DNA from: an uncultured Actinomycetes bacterium
GTDB taxonomy: Bacteria > Actinomycetota > Acidimicrobiia > Acidimicrobiales > RAAP-2
Assembly: GCA_903900235.1 (NCBI GenBank)
Contig: CAIUMH010000038.1
Location: forward strand, 1-64,000
Length of the DNA: 64,000 bases
Direction: 5' to 3'
The notes beneath the pieces were generated by a model. The model saw nothing but the letters and a program-made list of their open reading frames with translations. It made no database searches and had not been told where the DNA came from. A program made the position numbers and the translations under genes. Positions within the stretch are counted from its first letter, which is position 1. Every line of letters starts with the position of its first letter. This document shows positions 44,681 through 53,009 of this stretch, in pieces.

Positions 44681-45457
44681 TCACTTCGGCTGCATGCGGA
44701 TGCCGGCGTCGATACGGATCGACTCGGCATTGATGTAGCTGTTCGACAGCAGCTCGACGGCAAGCGTGGCGAACTCCTCGGAGCGGCCGAGACGCTTGGG
44801 GAACAGGACGCCGGCGCCGAGCCGAGCCTTGAACTCCTCGGACGCCTCGCCGGTGCCGTAGATCGGGGTGTCGATCAGGCCCGGGAGGATGCAGTTGGCG
44901 CGAACACCGATGGCCGAGAGGTCGCGGGCCAACGGAAGGGTGAGGCCGACGACCCCGCCCTTCGATGACGAGTAGGCAACCTGGCCGATCTGGCCGTCCT
45001 CGGCCGCCACCGAGGCGGTGTTGACGATGGCGCCACGGCAGCCGTCCTCGTCAGGGGTGTTGGCGCTCATCTTGGTTGCCGCGATCCGGCAGACGTTGAA
45101 GGTGCCGACCAGGTTGATCTCGATGACTCGACGGTAGAGCTCGAGGTCGTGGGCGCTGGCGTACTCGCCGTCCTTGCCGATGGTGCGGGTGGCCCAGCCG
45201 ACGCCGGCGCAGTTGACGACGCTGAAGAGCGGTGCCGCCGCCGCAGCTGCCTCGACGGCGGCGATCACCTGGTCGGTGTCGGTGACGTTGCACGACACGA
45301 AGGTGCCGCCGATCTCCTTGGCCAAGGCCTCGCCGGCTTCGGCGTTCAGGTCGGCCACGACGACGTGAGCGCCGCGGTTGGCGAGGGTGCGGGCGGTGGC
45401 CTCACCGAGGCCCGAGGCCCCTCCGGTGACGATGGCTGACGTTCCCTTGAGCTCCAT
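44681..45457 (-). CDS. SDR family dehydrogenase, 3-hydroxyacyl-CoA dehydrogenase type II-like
   Basis: A 258-residue classical short-chain dehydrogenase. Cofactor motif '[18 protein letters not shown]', the 'VVNCAGVG' strand, catalytic Ser in '[18 protein letters not shown]' and 'YSSSKGG' are present. The pattern, with '[14 protein letters not shown]' and '[15 protein letters not shown]', is close to HSD17B10/fadB2-like enzymes that oxidise 3-hydroxyacyl-CoA with NAD. It is apparently monocistronic, with a strong terminator behind it. Confidence 0.8.
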   Translation of the reverse strand: MELKGTSAIVTGGASGLGEATARTLANRGAHVVVADLNAEAGEALAKEIGGTFVSCNVTDTDQVIAAVEAAAAAAPLFSVVNCAGVGWATRTIGKDGEYASAHDLELYRRVIEINLVGTFNVCRIAATKMSANTPDEDGCRGAIVNTASVAAEDGQIGQVAYSSSKGGVVGLTLPLARDLSAIGVRANCILPGLIDTPIYGTGEASEEFKARLGAGVLFPKRLGRSEEFATLAVELLSNSYINAESIRIDAGIRMQPK

Positions 45458-45575
45458 GGGGGTCCTTCTTTCGATATCGATCCGTGTGCGACCCCCTGTG
45501 GGCCGACACCAGAGGGCATTCTGCCCCGCGAATGGCCTGTCCGGCCACCCGAGGTGTCCGGCGTAGCGTGGAGAC

Positions 45576-46622
45576 GTGCGCTCTGCCTATGACCTCGAGC
45601 TCGAGGACCTCTCAGAACTTCTCCCCGAAGAGCCGGCCTACCGGGCTCGGCAGGTCTTCGATGGACTCCATGGTGGTCTCCGACGGGTCGACGAGATGAC
45701 GGAGATTCCCGCTGCGCTGCGAGGTCGGTTGGCCGAGATTCTCCCCGCTGGCTTGACGGTGGTGTCGGAGCGATCGGCTGACGACGGAGGCACGGTCAAG
45801 TGGGCGCTCGAGCTCGATGATGGTGCGCTGATCGAGACCGTACTGATGCACTACGAGCGACGATCGACGGTGTGCGTCTCGACGCAGGCCGGCTGCGCCA
45901 TGGCGTGCAGCTTCTGCGCGACGGGCCAGGCCGGGTTCACCCGGCACCTGACCACCGGGGAAATCGTCGAGCAGGTGGTGATCGCGGCGCGCGCCGCCGC
46001 CCCTCGCCGGGTGTCCAACATCGTCTTCATGGGGATGGGTGAGCCATTGGCCAACTGGAAGAACCTGGCCCCGGCCCTCCACCGTCTCAACGGCCCCCTC
46101 GGTCTCGGCGCCCGGCGCCTCACCGTGTCGACGGTCGGTCACGTGCCGGGTATCCGGAACCTGACCGCGGAGCCTCTGGCCGTGAACCTTGCGGTGTCGC
46201 TCCACTCCGCTGACGACCGTCGGCGCGACGCGCTGATCCCGTTGAACCGGACCTACCCGCTCGGCGTGCTGGCCGAGGTGCTGGCTGATTACGTGGAGAC
46301 AACCCATCGGCGCCTCTCGTTCGAGTGGGCCCTGATCGACGGGGTGAACGACACCGACCGGGATCTCGACGAGCTGGCGGCCTATGCCCGGCCGCTGGCG
46401 GCACATGTCAACCTGATCCCGCTGAACCCGACTCCGGGCTACCTGGTTCGCGGCTCGACGCCCCGGCGCGTGGCCGAATTCGCCGCCGGCCTAGCCCAGC
46501 GGCAGGTGACGGCCACCGTCCGGATGACCCGTGGCCAGGAGATCGACGCTGCCTGCGGACAGCTGGCGGGACGCACCAAGGTGGAATTGCGGACCAAGGA
46601 GGAGACCGATGTTGGACCGTGA
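45576..46622 (+). CDS. rlmN: 23S rRNA (adenine-C2)/tRNA methyltransferase RlmN
   Basis: A 348-residue radical SAM enzyme. The cluster motif is 'CAMACSFCATGQAGFTRHL', preceded by 'TVCVSTQAGC', one of the catalytic/structural cysteine regions, and the C-terminal methyl-carrying Cys lies in 'RGQEIDAACGQLAGR'. It methylates A2503 of 23S rRNA and A37 of some tRNAs. The start is GTG at 45576. Its end overlaps the next SDR gene by 14 bp. Confidence 0.94.
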   Translation: MRSAYDLELEDLSELLPEEPAYRARQVFDGLHGGLRRVDEMTEIPAALRGRLAEILPAGLTVVSERSADDGGTVKWALELDDGALIETVLMHYERRSTVCVSTQAGCAMACSFCATGQAGFTRHLTTGEIVEQVVIAARAAAPRRVSNIVFMGMGEPLANWKNLAPALHRLNGPLGLGARRLTVSTVGHVPGIRNLTAEPLAVNLAVSLHSADDRRRDALIPLNRTYPLGVLAEVLADYVETTHRRLSFEWALIDGVNDTDRDLDELAAYARPLAAHVNLIPLNPTPGYLVRGSTPRRVAEFAAGLAQRQVTATVRMTRGQEIDAACGQLAGRTKVELRTKEETDVGP

Positions 46623-47382
46623 GCAACTCAAAGCGAGCTTCGATCTCGACGGCCAGGTGGCCATTGTGACTGGAGGCTCGCGCGGGATCGGCCGAGCGCT
46701 GGCCTTCGCGCTGGCATCGTGTGGGGCGAAGGTGGTGGTGTCGAGTCGCAAGGCAGACGCCTGTGTCGAGACGGTGGCTGAGCTGGTGGATGCCGGAGGC
46801 GAGGCGATTGCCGTGCCAGGCAACATGGGCAACCTGGCCGACATCGATGCCTTGGTGTCGGCCACGGTCAAGGCCTACGGGGCCATCGATCTGGTGGTGA
46901 ACAACGCCGCCAATGCCCTGGCTCAGCGCTTCGGGGACATCACGCCCGAAGGCTGGGAGAAGTCTCAGGCGGTCAATGAGCGAGGACCGCTGTTCTTGGC
47001 TCAGGCCGCCGCCCCCTACCTCGAAGCATCGACCCACGCCAGCATCCTCAACGTGGTCTCGGTGGGTGTCTTCACCTCGGGCAACGGCCTGGCGCTCTAT
47101 GCGGCCGCCAAGGCCGGCCTGCTCATGCTCACCCGCTCGATGGCGGCCGAGCTGGCGCCGAAGGGGATCCGGGTCAATGCCCTGGCTCCCGGAGCCGTGG
47201 ACACCGACATGATGGCCGCCAACCCGCCGGCGGCCATCGAGGCGATGCGGGCGAGCTCGGTGATGCGCCGGTTGGCCGACCCTGATGAGATGGTCGGCCC
47301 GGCCCTGTTCCTGCTCTCGGACCTGGCCAGCTTTGTGACCGGCTCGGTGCTGGTGGCCGACGGAGGCATGACCTTCCACTGA
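46609..47382 (+). CDS. SDR family oxidoreductase
   Basis: A 257-residue short-chain dehydrogenase with 'VAIVTGGSRGIGRALAFAL', 'VVNNAANALAQRFGDI', 'SILNVVSVGVF' (catalytic Ser) and 'YAAAKAGLLMLTRSMA'. The Ser and YxxxK residues are intact. The substrate is unknown. The ATG at 46609 overlaps rlmN, so the two are co-transcribed, although no functional link is obvious. Confidence 0.8.
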   Translation: MLDREQLKASFDLDGQVAIVTGGSRGIGRALAFALASCGAKVVVSSRKADACVETVAELVDAGGEAIAVPGNMGNLADIDALVSATVKAYGAIDLVVNNAANALAQRFGDITPEGWEKSQAVNERGPLFLAQAAAPYLEASTHASILNVVSVGVFTSGNGLALYAAAKAGLLMLTRSMAAELAPKGIRVNALAPGAVDTDMMAANPPAAIEAMRASSVMRRLADPDEMVGPALFLLSDLASFVTGSVLVADGGMTFH

Positions 47383-47398
47383 CTCGCCGGGTGAACCC

Positions 47399-48643
47399 TC
47401 AGGTCGGAGCGAGTTCGCCGGGCTGGTGACGCTCCTCCCAGAAGCCCGGCAGGAGCCGGGCGATGGCGATGGCCCCAAGGACGCAGGCCACCCCGCCAGA
47501 GATCACCGAGAGCTCGGTGGACGACACCGCGGCGACGGCGCCCGCCTCGGCGTCTCCGAGGCGAGGGCCACCTTGAACCACGGCCATCTGGAACGAAGAG
47601 AGCCGACTGCGCATGGCGTCGGGGATCGATGTCTGCAGGATGGTGTTGCGCAGCACGGCGGAGATGACATCGGCCCACCCGGCGATGGCCAGCAGGACCA
47701 GTGCCACCCAGAGCCACGGCACTGCTCCCATCACGGCCACGGCGGCGCCCCAGATGATGACCGCCACAACCACCGCCCGCCCGCGTCGCTCGACGCGCTC
47801 GGCCCAGCCGGTGGTGGAGGCTCCCACGAGGGCTCCGATGCCGGGGGCGGCGTAGAGGAGGCCGAGGCCCTGGGGGCCGACGTGGAAGAGGCCCGCCGCC
47901 AGGGCTGGGAAGAGGGCCCGGGGCATGCCGAAGATCATGGCGTTGAGGTCGATCAGGTAGATGCCCTGGAGTGCCTGGCGGCCCCGGAGATACGACATGC
48001 CGGCCAGGATCGAGCGCAGGCCGGCGGTCTGGCCACCGTGCTGAGGTGGGAGCGGCCGGAGCAGGAGCGAGGTGACGAGAAGCCCGCCGAAGCTGGCGGC
48101 GTCGAGGCCGAAGGTCCAGGGGAGCCCGACCGTGGCGATCAGGATCCCGGCGATGGCGGGACCAACGATGGTGGCCACCTGGATGACGATCTGGTTGAAC
48201 GAGTACGCGGCGACGAGCAGTTCAGGCCGAACCATCCGAGGGATGGCGGCGGTGCGGGCCGGACTGGCGAGGCCGAGGAGTCCGGCGGCCAGGGCGCTGA
48301 TCAGGTAGATGGCCACCAAGGAGGGATGGGGCAGGAGGGCATTGGCCATGAGGCCGGCGGCGGCCAGTGCGCTCAAGGCAGATGAGATGACCATGAGCCG
48401 GCGGCGGTCCATGACGTCTCCGAGGGTTCCGCCGATCAAGGAGCCCACCACCAGGGGCACCAGCTGAGCGAGGCTGACCAGGCCGACCTGCAGCGAGGAG
48501 TGGGTCATGGAGAACACCTGGAACGGGATGGCCACCGTGGTGAGCTGATTCCCGAGCATGGACACGAGCAGACCGGCGAAGAGCAGCCGGAAGTCTCGGC
48601 TCTCGCGCAATGGCGCGAGGTCAACGGCGATGCGGGGAGCCAC
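47399..48643 (-). CDS. MFS transporter, EntS/enterobactin-exporter-like
   Basis: A 414-residue 12-helix transporter. The N-terminus 'LRESRDFRLLFAGLLVSMLGNQLTTVAIPFQVF' and 'GGTLGDVMDRRRLM' (motif A) are typical of the EntS/MFS_3 group, whose members export siderophores or macrolides. No siderophore genes are adjacent, so the substrate stays open. It converges on the SDR gene and diverges from the 2OG oxygenase gene. Confidence 0.8.
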   Translation of the reverse strand: MAPRIAVDLAPLRESRDFRLLFAGLLVSMLGNQLTTVAIPFQVFSMTHSSLQVGLVSLAQLVPLVVGSLIGGTLGDVMDRRRLMVISSALSALAAAGLMANALLPHPSLVAIYLISALAAGLLGLASPARTAAIPRMVRPELLVAAYSFNQIVIQVATIVGPAIAGILIATVGLPWTFGLDAASFGGLLVTSLLLRPLPPQHGGQTAGLRSILAGMSYLRGRQALQGIYLIDLNAMIFGMPRALFPALAAGLFHVGPQGLGLLYAAPGIGALVGASTTGWAERVERRGRAVVVAVIIWGAAVAVMGAVPWLWVALVLLAIAGWADVISAVLRNTILQTSIPDAMRSRLSSFQMAVVQGGPRLGDAEAGAVAAVSSTELSVISGGVACVLGAIAIARLLPGFWEERHQPGELAPT

Positions 48644-48701
48644 AGCCCAAGGCTACGGATGCGTGGACCGCGTCGTGCGATGGTGGCTAGGTTCGTGGGT
48701 G

Positions 48702-49547
48702 ATGACCTCTGCGGACCCCGCCCTCGCGCTCATCGATCTTGATCGCTACCCCGTTGATGACCCGACGAGCGAAGTGCTGGCCACGGTGATTGCCACGGGT
48801 CGAGCCCAGCTGGCCGAGTCGGGATATGCCGAGCTGCCGGCCTTCGTCACCCCCGAGGCCATCGAGGCCTTGGTTGCCGACGCGGCGGCGCACGCACCGC
48901 GGGCGCACCGATCCACCGGTCCGGGCACCGCCTATCTCGAGCTCCCTGACGAGGAGGCCTTCGCCGAGAATCACCCCCGCCGCCGGTGGATGCCCTATGA
49001 CGTCGGCGCAGTGGCCTACGACCTGATCGGCCTCGACTCGCCGCTGCGGGCGGTCTACGAGTCCGATGCCGTTCTCGGCCTCATCGAGGCGATCCTCGAC
49101 CGGGGCCAGATCTATCGCTACGCAGACCCCTTCGGGGCCCTCAACCTGGCGGTCATGGGTGAGGGCGACCAGCTGCAGTGGCACTTCGACCAGACCGACT
49201 TCGTGGTCTCGCTCGCGGTCCAGTCGGCCGCGGAAGGCGGGGCCTTCGAGGTGGTTCCCAAGGTGCGTGCCGACCATGACGAGCACTATGACATTGTCGA
49301 GCGGGTGCTTGACGGGGACGCCACCGGGATCGTGACCCTGCCGATGGTTGCCGGGACATTGCTCGTCTTCGAGGGTCGCCGCTCTCTGCATCGCGTCAGC
49401 CCCATCGCTGGGTCGGTGCTGCGCCACGTGGGCCTCCTCGGCTACGACACGGCGCCTGGGACCCAGAGCTCAGAGCTGCTCCGGGCTATCCGATACGGTC
49501 GGACGATGCCCCACGATGTCCCCCCGAACCATTGGCCGGCCGCATGA
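48702..49547 (+). CDS. Fe(II)/2-oxoglutarate-dependent oxygenase-like protein
   Basis: A 281-residue protein with the cupin-type metal triad of the 2OG oxygenase superfamily: 'QWHFDQTDFVVSLAV' gives His-x-Asp, 'RSLHRVSPIAG' the distal His, and 'RHVGLLGYD' a plausible 2OG-binding Arg. The N-terminal helical part resembles the ArpA/HalD-type group. Substrate is unknown. The ATG at 48702 is chosen over the upstream ORF-track start inside the divergent MFS gene. Its stop overlaps the fae start by 4 bp (ATGA), so the oxygenase and Fae are translationally coupled. Confidence 0.65.
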   Translation: MTSADPALALIDLDRYPVDDPTSEVLATVIATGRAQLAESGYAELPAFVTPEAIEALVADAAAHAPRAHRSTGPGTAYLELPDEEAFAENHPRRRWMPYDVGAVAYDLIGLDSPLRAVYESDAVLGLIEAILDRGQIYRYADPFGALNLAVMGEGDQLQWHFDQTDFVVSLAVQSAAEGGAFEVVPKVRADHDEHYDIVERVLDGDATGIVTLPMVAGTLLVFEGRRSLHRVSPIAGSVLRHVGLLGYDTAPGTQSSELLRAIRYGRTMPHDVPPNHWPAA

Positions 49548-50062
49548 TCGAGATCGGGGAGTCCTTCGTGGGCGAGGGCCCAGAGGCCGCGCACCTCAAC
49601 ACCATGCTCGGCGACGTGGAGGGTCCTGTCGGCCAGGCCTGGGCCACGGCCTTGGCGACGCCGCGCCAGGGCCATGCGGCCTTCGTGGTGGTGGCCCGAC
49701 CCAATGTGCCGGTCAAGCCGATGACCCTCTTTGTGAACAAGGCCACCATTGCGTCGGATGGCCACGGAGATCTCACCTGGGGAGCAGCGCAGCTGGGCGT
49801 GGCCTCGGGGGTGCTCGATGCCGTTGCCGACGGGACCATCTCGGCCGAGGCCGCGGACAGGAGCGTCTTGATCGCCGCCGTCTGGGTGGACCCGGCGGCG
49901 ACTGATGCCGACCTCGTCTACACCAACAACCGCCAAGCCACGGCCGAGGCCCTCCGTAACGGTTCGGCGCGCCTCCCGGCACTGGCCGATGTGCTGGCAG
50001 TGCGCGAGACGCCGATCAACGGCTACTACGTCCCCGCCTCGCTCCGACCCGACGAACCATGA
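49544..50062 (+). CDS. fae: Formaldehyde-activating enzyme (Fae) family protein
   Basis: A 172-residue Fae homologue. It has the family N-terminus 'IGESFVGEGPEAAHLN' with the conserved catalytic-region His, the central 'GHAAFVVVARPNVPVKPMTLFVNKATI' and 'WGAAQLGVASGVLDAVADGTI'. Fae joins formaldehyde to tetrahydromethanopterin in methylotrophs and archaea; Fae-like proteins also occur without that cofactor. No methanopterin-pathway genes are in this window. The ATG at 49544 overlaps the oxygenase stop, and the gene overlaps the DUF1543 gene by 4 bp. Confidence 0.8.
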   Translation: MIEIGESFVGEGPEAAHLNTMLGDVEGPVGQAWATALATPRQGHAAFVVVARPNVPVKPMTLFVNKATIASDGHGDLTWGAAQLGVASGVLDAVADGTISAEAADRSVLIAAVWVDPAATDADLVYTNNRQATAEALRNGSARLPALADVLAVRETPINGYYVPASLRPDEP

Positions 50063-50331
50063 GTCGGTTGTTCGCTGTCCTGCTTGGTGGCAGCGGTGGA
50101 CCCGGCCGTTTGGCTGAGGATCACGAGACCGTCTTCGTGGTGGCTGACGACACCGTGACCGCCAAAGCGCAGGCCAAGGCCAAGTGGAGCGGGTCGGGAC
50201 GACCCCATGTCGATGCCCTGATGGAGGTGGACGTGGTCGATGGCTATGCCATCACCGCCGTGCCGACCTCGGCCACCGGTGACTCCGAGCTGGTGGACTT
50301 CAACGACGTGCCGCACGACGAGGCAGGCTGA
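50059..50331 (+). CDS. DUF1543 domain protein
   Basis: A 90-residue protein resembling DUF1543: 'LFAVLLGGSGGPGRLAEDHETVFVVADD', then 'AKAKWSGSGRPHVDALMEVDVVDGYAI'. Function is unknown. It is the third gene of an operon with ATGA overlaps (2OG oxygenase, Fae, DUF1543) and ends 1 bp from the convergent peroxiredoxin stop. Confidence 0.7.
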   Translation: MSRLFAVLLGGSGGPGRLAEDHETVFVVADDTVTAKAQAKAKWSGSGRPHVDALMEVDVVDGYAITAVPTSATGDSELVDFNDVPHDEAG

Positions 50332-50332
50332 A

Positions 50333-50785
50333 TCAGCCGGCCTGGCGGAGCACCTCGAGCGCCTTGTCGGCGTGTGTGGTCATGGACAGCTCGGAGGAGA
50401 TGACGCTGAGCACCGTCCGATCGGTCCCGATGACGAAGGTCGAGCGCTTGGTCCGCAGCAGACTGATGCGGCGCTTCACGCCGAAGGCTTGGGCGACCTC
50501 GCCGTCGGTGTCGGCGAGGAGCGGGTAGTCGAAGCCATGTTTGGCTGAGAACTCGGCCTGCTTGGCCACGTCGTCCATGGAGATCCCGACCCGCTGGGCT
50601 CCGAGGGCCGTGAACTCGGCACCGATGTCTCGGAAGTGGCAGGCCTCCTTGGTGCACCCGGTCGTCATCGCCGCTGGGTAGAAGAACAGCACCACTGGAC
50701 CGTCGGTGAGCAGGCCAGAGAGTGTCCGCTCTGTGCCGTCTTGGTCGGTGAGGGTGAAGTCGGGTGCGAGGTCGCCAGTGTGCAT
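50333..50785 (-). CDS. Peroxiredoxin, Bcp/PrxQ family
   Basis: A 150-residue thiol peroxidase. The peroxidatic Cys lies in 'YPAAMTTGCTKEACHFRD', with the PrxQ-type resolving Cys five residues later. 'MHTGDLAPDFTLTDQDG' is the standard N-terminus. It reduces H2O2 and organic peroxides with thioredoxin. It is probably monocistronic. Confidence 0.88.
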   Translation of the reverse strand: MHTGDLAPDFTLTDQDGTERTLSGLLTDGPVVLFFYPAAMTTGCTKEACHFRDIGAEFTALGAQRVGISMDDVAKQAEFSAKHGFDYPLLADTDGEVAQAFGVKRRISLLRTKRSTFVIGTDRTVLSVISSELSMTTHADKALEVLRQAG

Positions 50786-50819
50786 GATCCAAACCTATCG
50801 GCGGTGGCTCGGCTGTGCG

Positions 50820-51551
50820 CTAGGACTGGAACCGGAAGCCCACGCCGCGCACGGTGATGAGGTGGCGCGGTTCGGCGGGATCCGCCTCGATCTTGCGACG
50901 GAGTCGTTTGACATGTGCGTCGAGGGTGCGAGAGTCGAGCAGGTCCTGGCCCCACCAGAGGGCGTCGAGGCACTCTTCGCGGGTCACCACCATTGAGGAC
51001 CGTGACATCAGCAGGAGCAGGAGGTCGAATTCCTTGCGCGACAGATCGACGCGGTCATCATGAACCCGAACCTCGCGGCGCTCGGGATCGAGGCTCACGG
51101 GGCCAACGCGCAGGACGCGGTCGCGGCGTTCCGAGGTCTCCTCCGACGAGGCTCGCCGGAGCACGGCGCGGATCCGGGCCGTCAGCTCGCGCAGCCGATA
51201 GGGCTTGGCGATGTAGTCAGCCGCGCCGAGCTCGAGACCGACGACCACGTCGACCTCCTCGGACCGAGCTGACACCATGACGACCGGGACGTTCGAGGTG
51301 GCCTTGATCTCCTTGCAGACCTCGAGACCAGAGCGATCGGGGAGCATCACGTCAAGCAGGACCAGGTCAGGGGTGCGACTCGAGAAGGCGACGAGGGCCT
51401 CGGCAGCATCGGCGGCCGTCACGACCTCGAAGCCTTCGGCGGCGAGGCCCAGGCTGAGGGCCTCGCGATAGGAAAACTCGTCGTCAACCACCAAGATGAG
51501 CGGGGCTCCGCCGGCGCGATTGCCAAAGCGCATCTCAAGCAGATTTGTCAT
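50820..51551 (-). CDS. OmpR-family response regulator (orphan)
   Basis: A 243-residue regulator. The receiver domain has the acidic pair 'LVVDDEF', phospho-acceptor Asp in 'DLVLLDVMLPD' and the Lys in 'YIAKPYRLREL'. The C-terminal winged helix has 'VDLSRKEFDLLLLLM' and 'LDAHVKRLRRKIE...VRGVGFRFQ'. It resembles RegX3, but no histidine kinase gene is adjacent, so its sensor is elsewhere. A long hairpin lies in its upstream region. Confidence 0.88.
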   Translation of the reverse strand: MTNLLEMRFGNRAGGAPLILVVDDEFSYREALSLGLAAEGFEVVTAADAAEALVAFSSRTPDLVLLDVMLPDRSGLEVCKEIKATSNVPVVMVSARSEEVDVVVGLELGAADYIAKPYRLRELTARIRAVLRRASSEETSERRDRVLRVGPVSLDPERREVRVHDDRVDLSRKEFDLLLLLMSRSSMVVTREECLDALWWGQDLLDSRTLDAHVKRLRRKIEADPAEPRHLITVRGVGFRFQS

Positions 51552-51899
51552 CGCTCAGCCTGCGACGCGCCACACGATGGCTTGGCGGGGAGCCGTCGAA
51601 CTAGAGACGCCCCCGTCGGCTGAGGGGGACAGCCGAGGGGGAGCGTCTCGAGACAGCCGCGACGGCGGGCGGAGCACCGCGCGGCAGGCCGCCCCATCCA
51701 CAGGGTGGTCGGGGCGAACCGGGTGGGCCGCGGCGACGATGTCATCGGGATCGCCGGCGTGGCCATGGAATGGATGGTACGAGGGGGAGGTAAACCGAAG
51801 GCGACTTCGGTGGGAAAGCGGGGTGATCCCGAGGTGAACTCTTGGAATGCGAGTCGCCCGGGGGTCTATCCTGCGGCGAGGACTCTGAGGGGAGACGAG
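51552..51899. other. Divergent intergenic region with a large hairpin
   Basis: This 348-bp gap separates the response-regulator gene from the PPOX/FDOR gene. At 51601-51652 a long hairpin can form from GAGACGC/GCGTCTC, CCCC/GGGG and TCGGCT/AGCCGA around a 'gagggggac' loop. The rest shows purine-rich stretches (gagggggaggtaaacc) but no coding potential I trust. Both genes' promoters should lie here. Confidence 0.5.
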
Positions 51900-52406
51900 A
51901 TGGCCGATCATGAGGCACCGGCACCGCTGGGTGTGAACCAGCGAGCGCAGATCAAGATGAGTGACGACGAGGTGACGGCCTTTCTCCACGAGCGACGCCC
52001 CATGACGATGTGCACGCTCAACCACGATGGAACGATCCACGCCGTGGCCATGTGGTACGGATTCGTCGATGGCTGCATCGCCATCGAGACCAAGGCCAAG
52101 TCGCAGAAGGCCCGCAACCTGGCCCGCAACCCGATGATGACCTGCCTGTTCGAAGACGGTGACACCTACGACCAGCTGCGCGGCGTCGAGCTGGTCGGCC
52201 GCGCCGAAATCGTTGACGACCCCGAACAGATCTGGGAGGTCGGCGTGAGCGTCTTCGACCGCTACCAGGCTGAGTACACCGAGGAGATGCGGCCGTTTGT
52301 CGAGGTGATGCTCAACAACCGGACCATCTACAAGCTTGTCGTGGACCGCACGGTCACGTGGGACCACCGCAAGCTGGGGATGCCCCCGATGGAGCCGAGG
52401 GCCTGA
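51900..52406 (+). CDS. PPOX/FDOR split-barrel flavin- or F420-binding protein
   Basis: A 168-residue split beta-barrel protein: 'MSDDEVTAFLHERRPMTMCTLNHDGTIHAVAMWYGFVDGCIAIETKAKSQKARNLARNP' is the classic pyridoxamine-oxidase-like pattern. Actinobacterial members often bind F420 and reduce small molecules, but the cofactor cannot be assigned here. The ATG at 51900 follows 'ggggagacg'. It is 4 bp upstream of the DUF2505 gene and so likely in one operon. Confidence 0.75.
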   Translation: MADHEAPAPLGVNQRAQIKMSDDEVTAFLHERRPMTMCTLNHDGTIHAVAMWYGFVDGCIAIETKAKSQKARNLARNPMMTCLFEDGDTYDQLRGVELVGRAEIVDDPEQIWEVGVSVFDRYQAEYTEEMRPFVEVMLNNRTIYKLVVDRTVTWDHRKLGMPPMEPRA

Positions 52407-52410
52407 GCCA

Positions 52411-52908
52411 ATGAGGTTTTCGGCCTCCGAGCGCATCGCCGCACCGCGCCATGCCGTGGAGGCGGCGCTGGCCAACCCGGCCTACTACGCCTCCTTGGCG
52501 ACTGCCGCCTCCAACCTCGAGGCCCCAGTGCTGCTGAGCGCGACGGTCACCGACAACACCTTGCACACAAGCGTGCGGTATCGCTTCGCCGGTGACATCT
52601 CGGGCCCGGCAGCCATGGCCCTCGATCGCGACAAGCTGACGTGGGTCATCGACTCGACCATCGATCTCACCCATCATGAGGGCCAGCTCACCGTGATCCC
52701 CGACCACTACGACGGCCTGCTCCGCTGTCAGGCGTCCATCGCGTTTGCCGACGAGACCGGACAGACGGTTGAGACCATCGCCGGGAACCTCGACGTCTCA
52801 ATCCCACTGATCGGTGCCACGGCCGAGAAGGTCATCTTGGCCGGGTTCACCCAGCACCTCGAGCGAGAGGCGGTGGCGTTGGCCGCCTTCTGCTCGGCAG
52901 AAATCTGA
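52411..52908 (+). CDS. DUF2505 (SRPBCC-like) protein
   Basis: A 165-residue protein matching the actinobacterial DUF2505 family: 'RFSASERIAAPRHAVEAALANPAYYASLATAASNL', a hydrophobic-ligand-binding START-like fold by family knowledge, and the ending 'IPLIGATAEKVILAGFTQHLEREAVAL'. No enzymatic residues stand out. It follows the PPOX/FDOR gene closely and faces the acyltransferase gene. Confidence 0.7.
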   Translation: MRFSASERIAAPRHAVEAALANPAYYASLATAASNLEAPVLLSATVTDNTLHTSVRYRFAGDISGPAAMALDRDKLTWVIDSTIDLTHHEGQLTVIPDHYDGLLRCQASIAFADETGQTVETIAGNLDVSIPLIGATAEKVILAGFTQHLEREAVALAAFCSAEI

Positions 52909-53009
52909 TCGGGTGATCGACCAATTTCGCCTCCATCCCAAGGCTCATGCGCCGATCTGATCGCCCGAGCCACCGAGCGGTTGACGCGAGGTCACGAACC
53001 CGATGGTGG

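Noticed and set aside
51780-51850. Segment 'gaggtaaaccgaaggcgac' reminiscent of RNase P RNA
   Set aside because: Only a few bases match; the conserved P4 and other core elements are not found in the gap.
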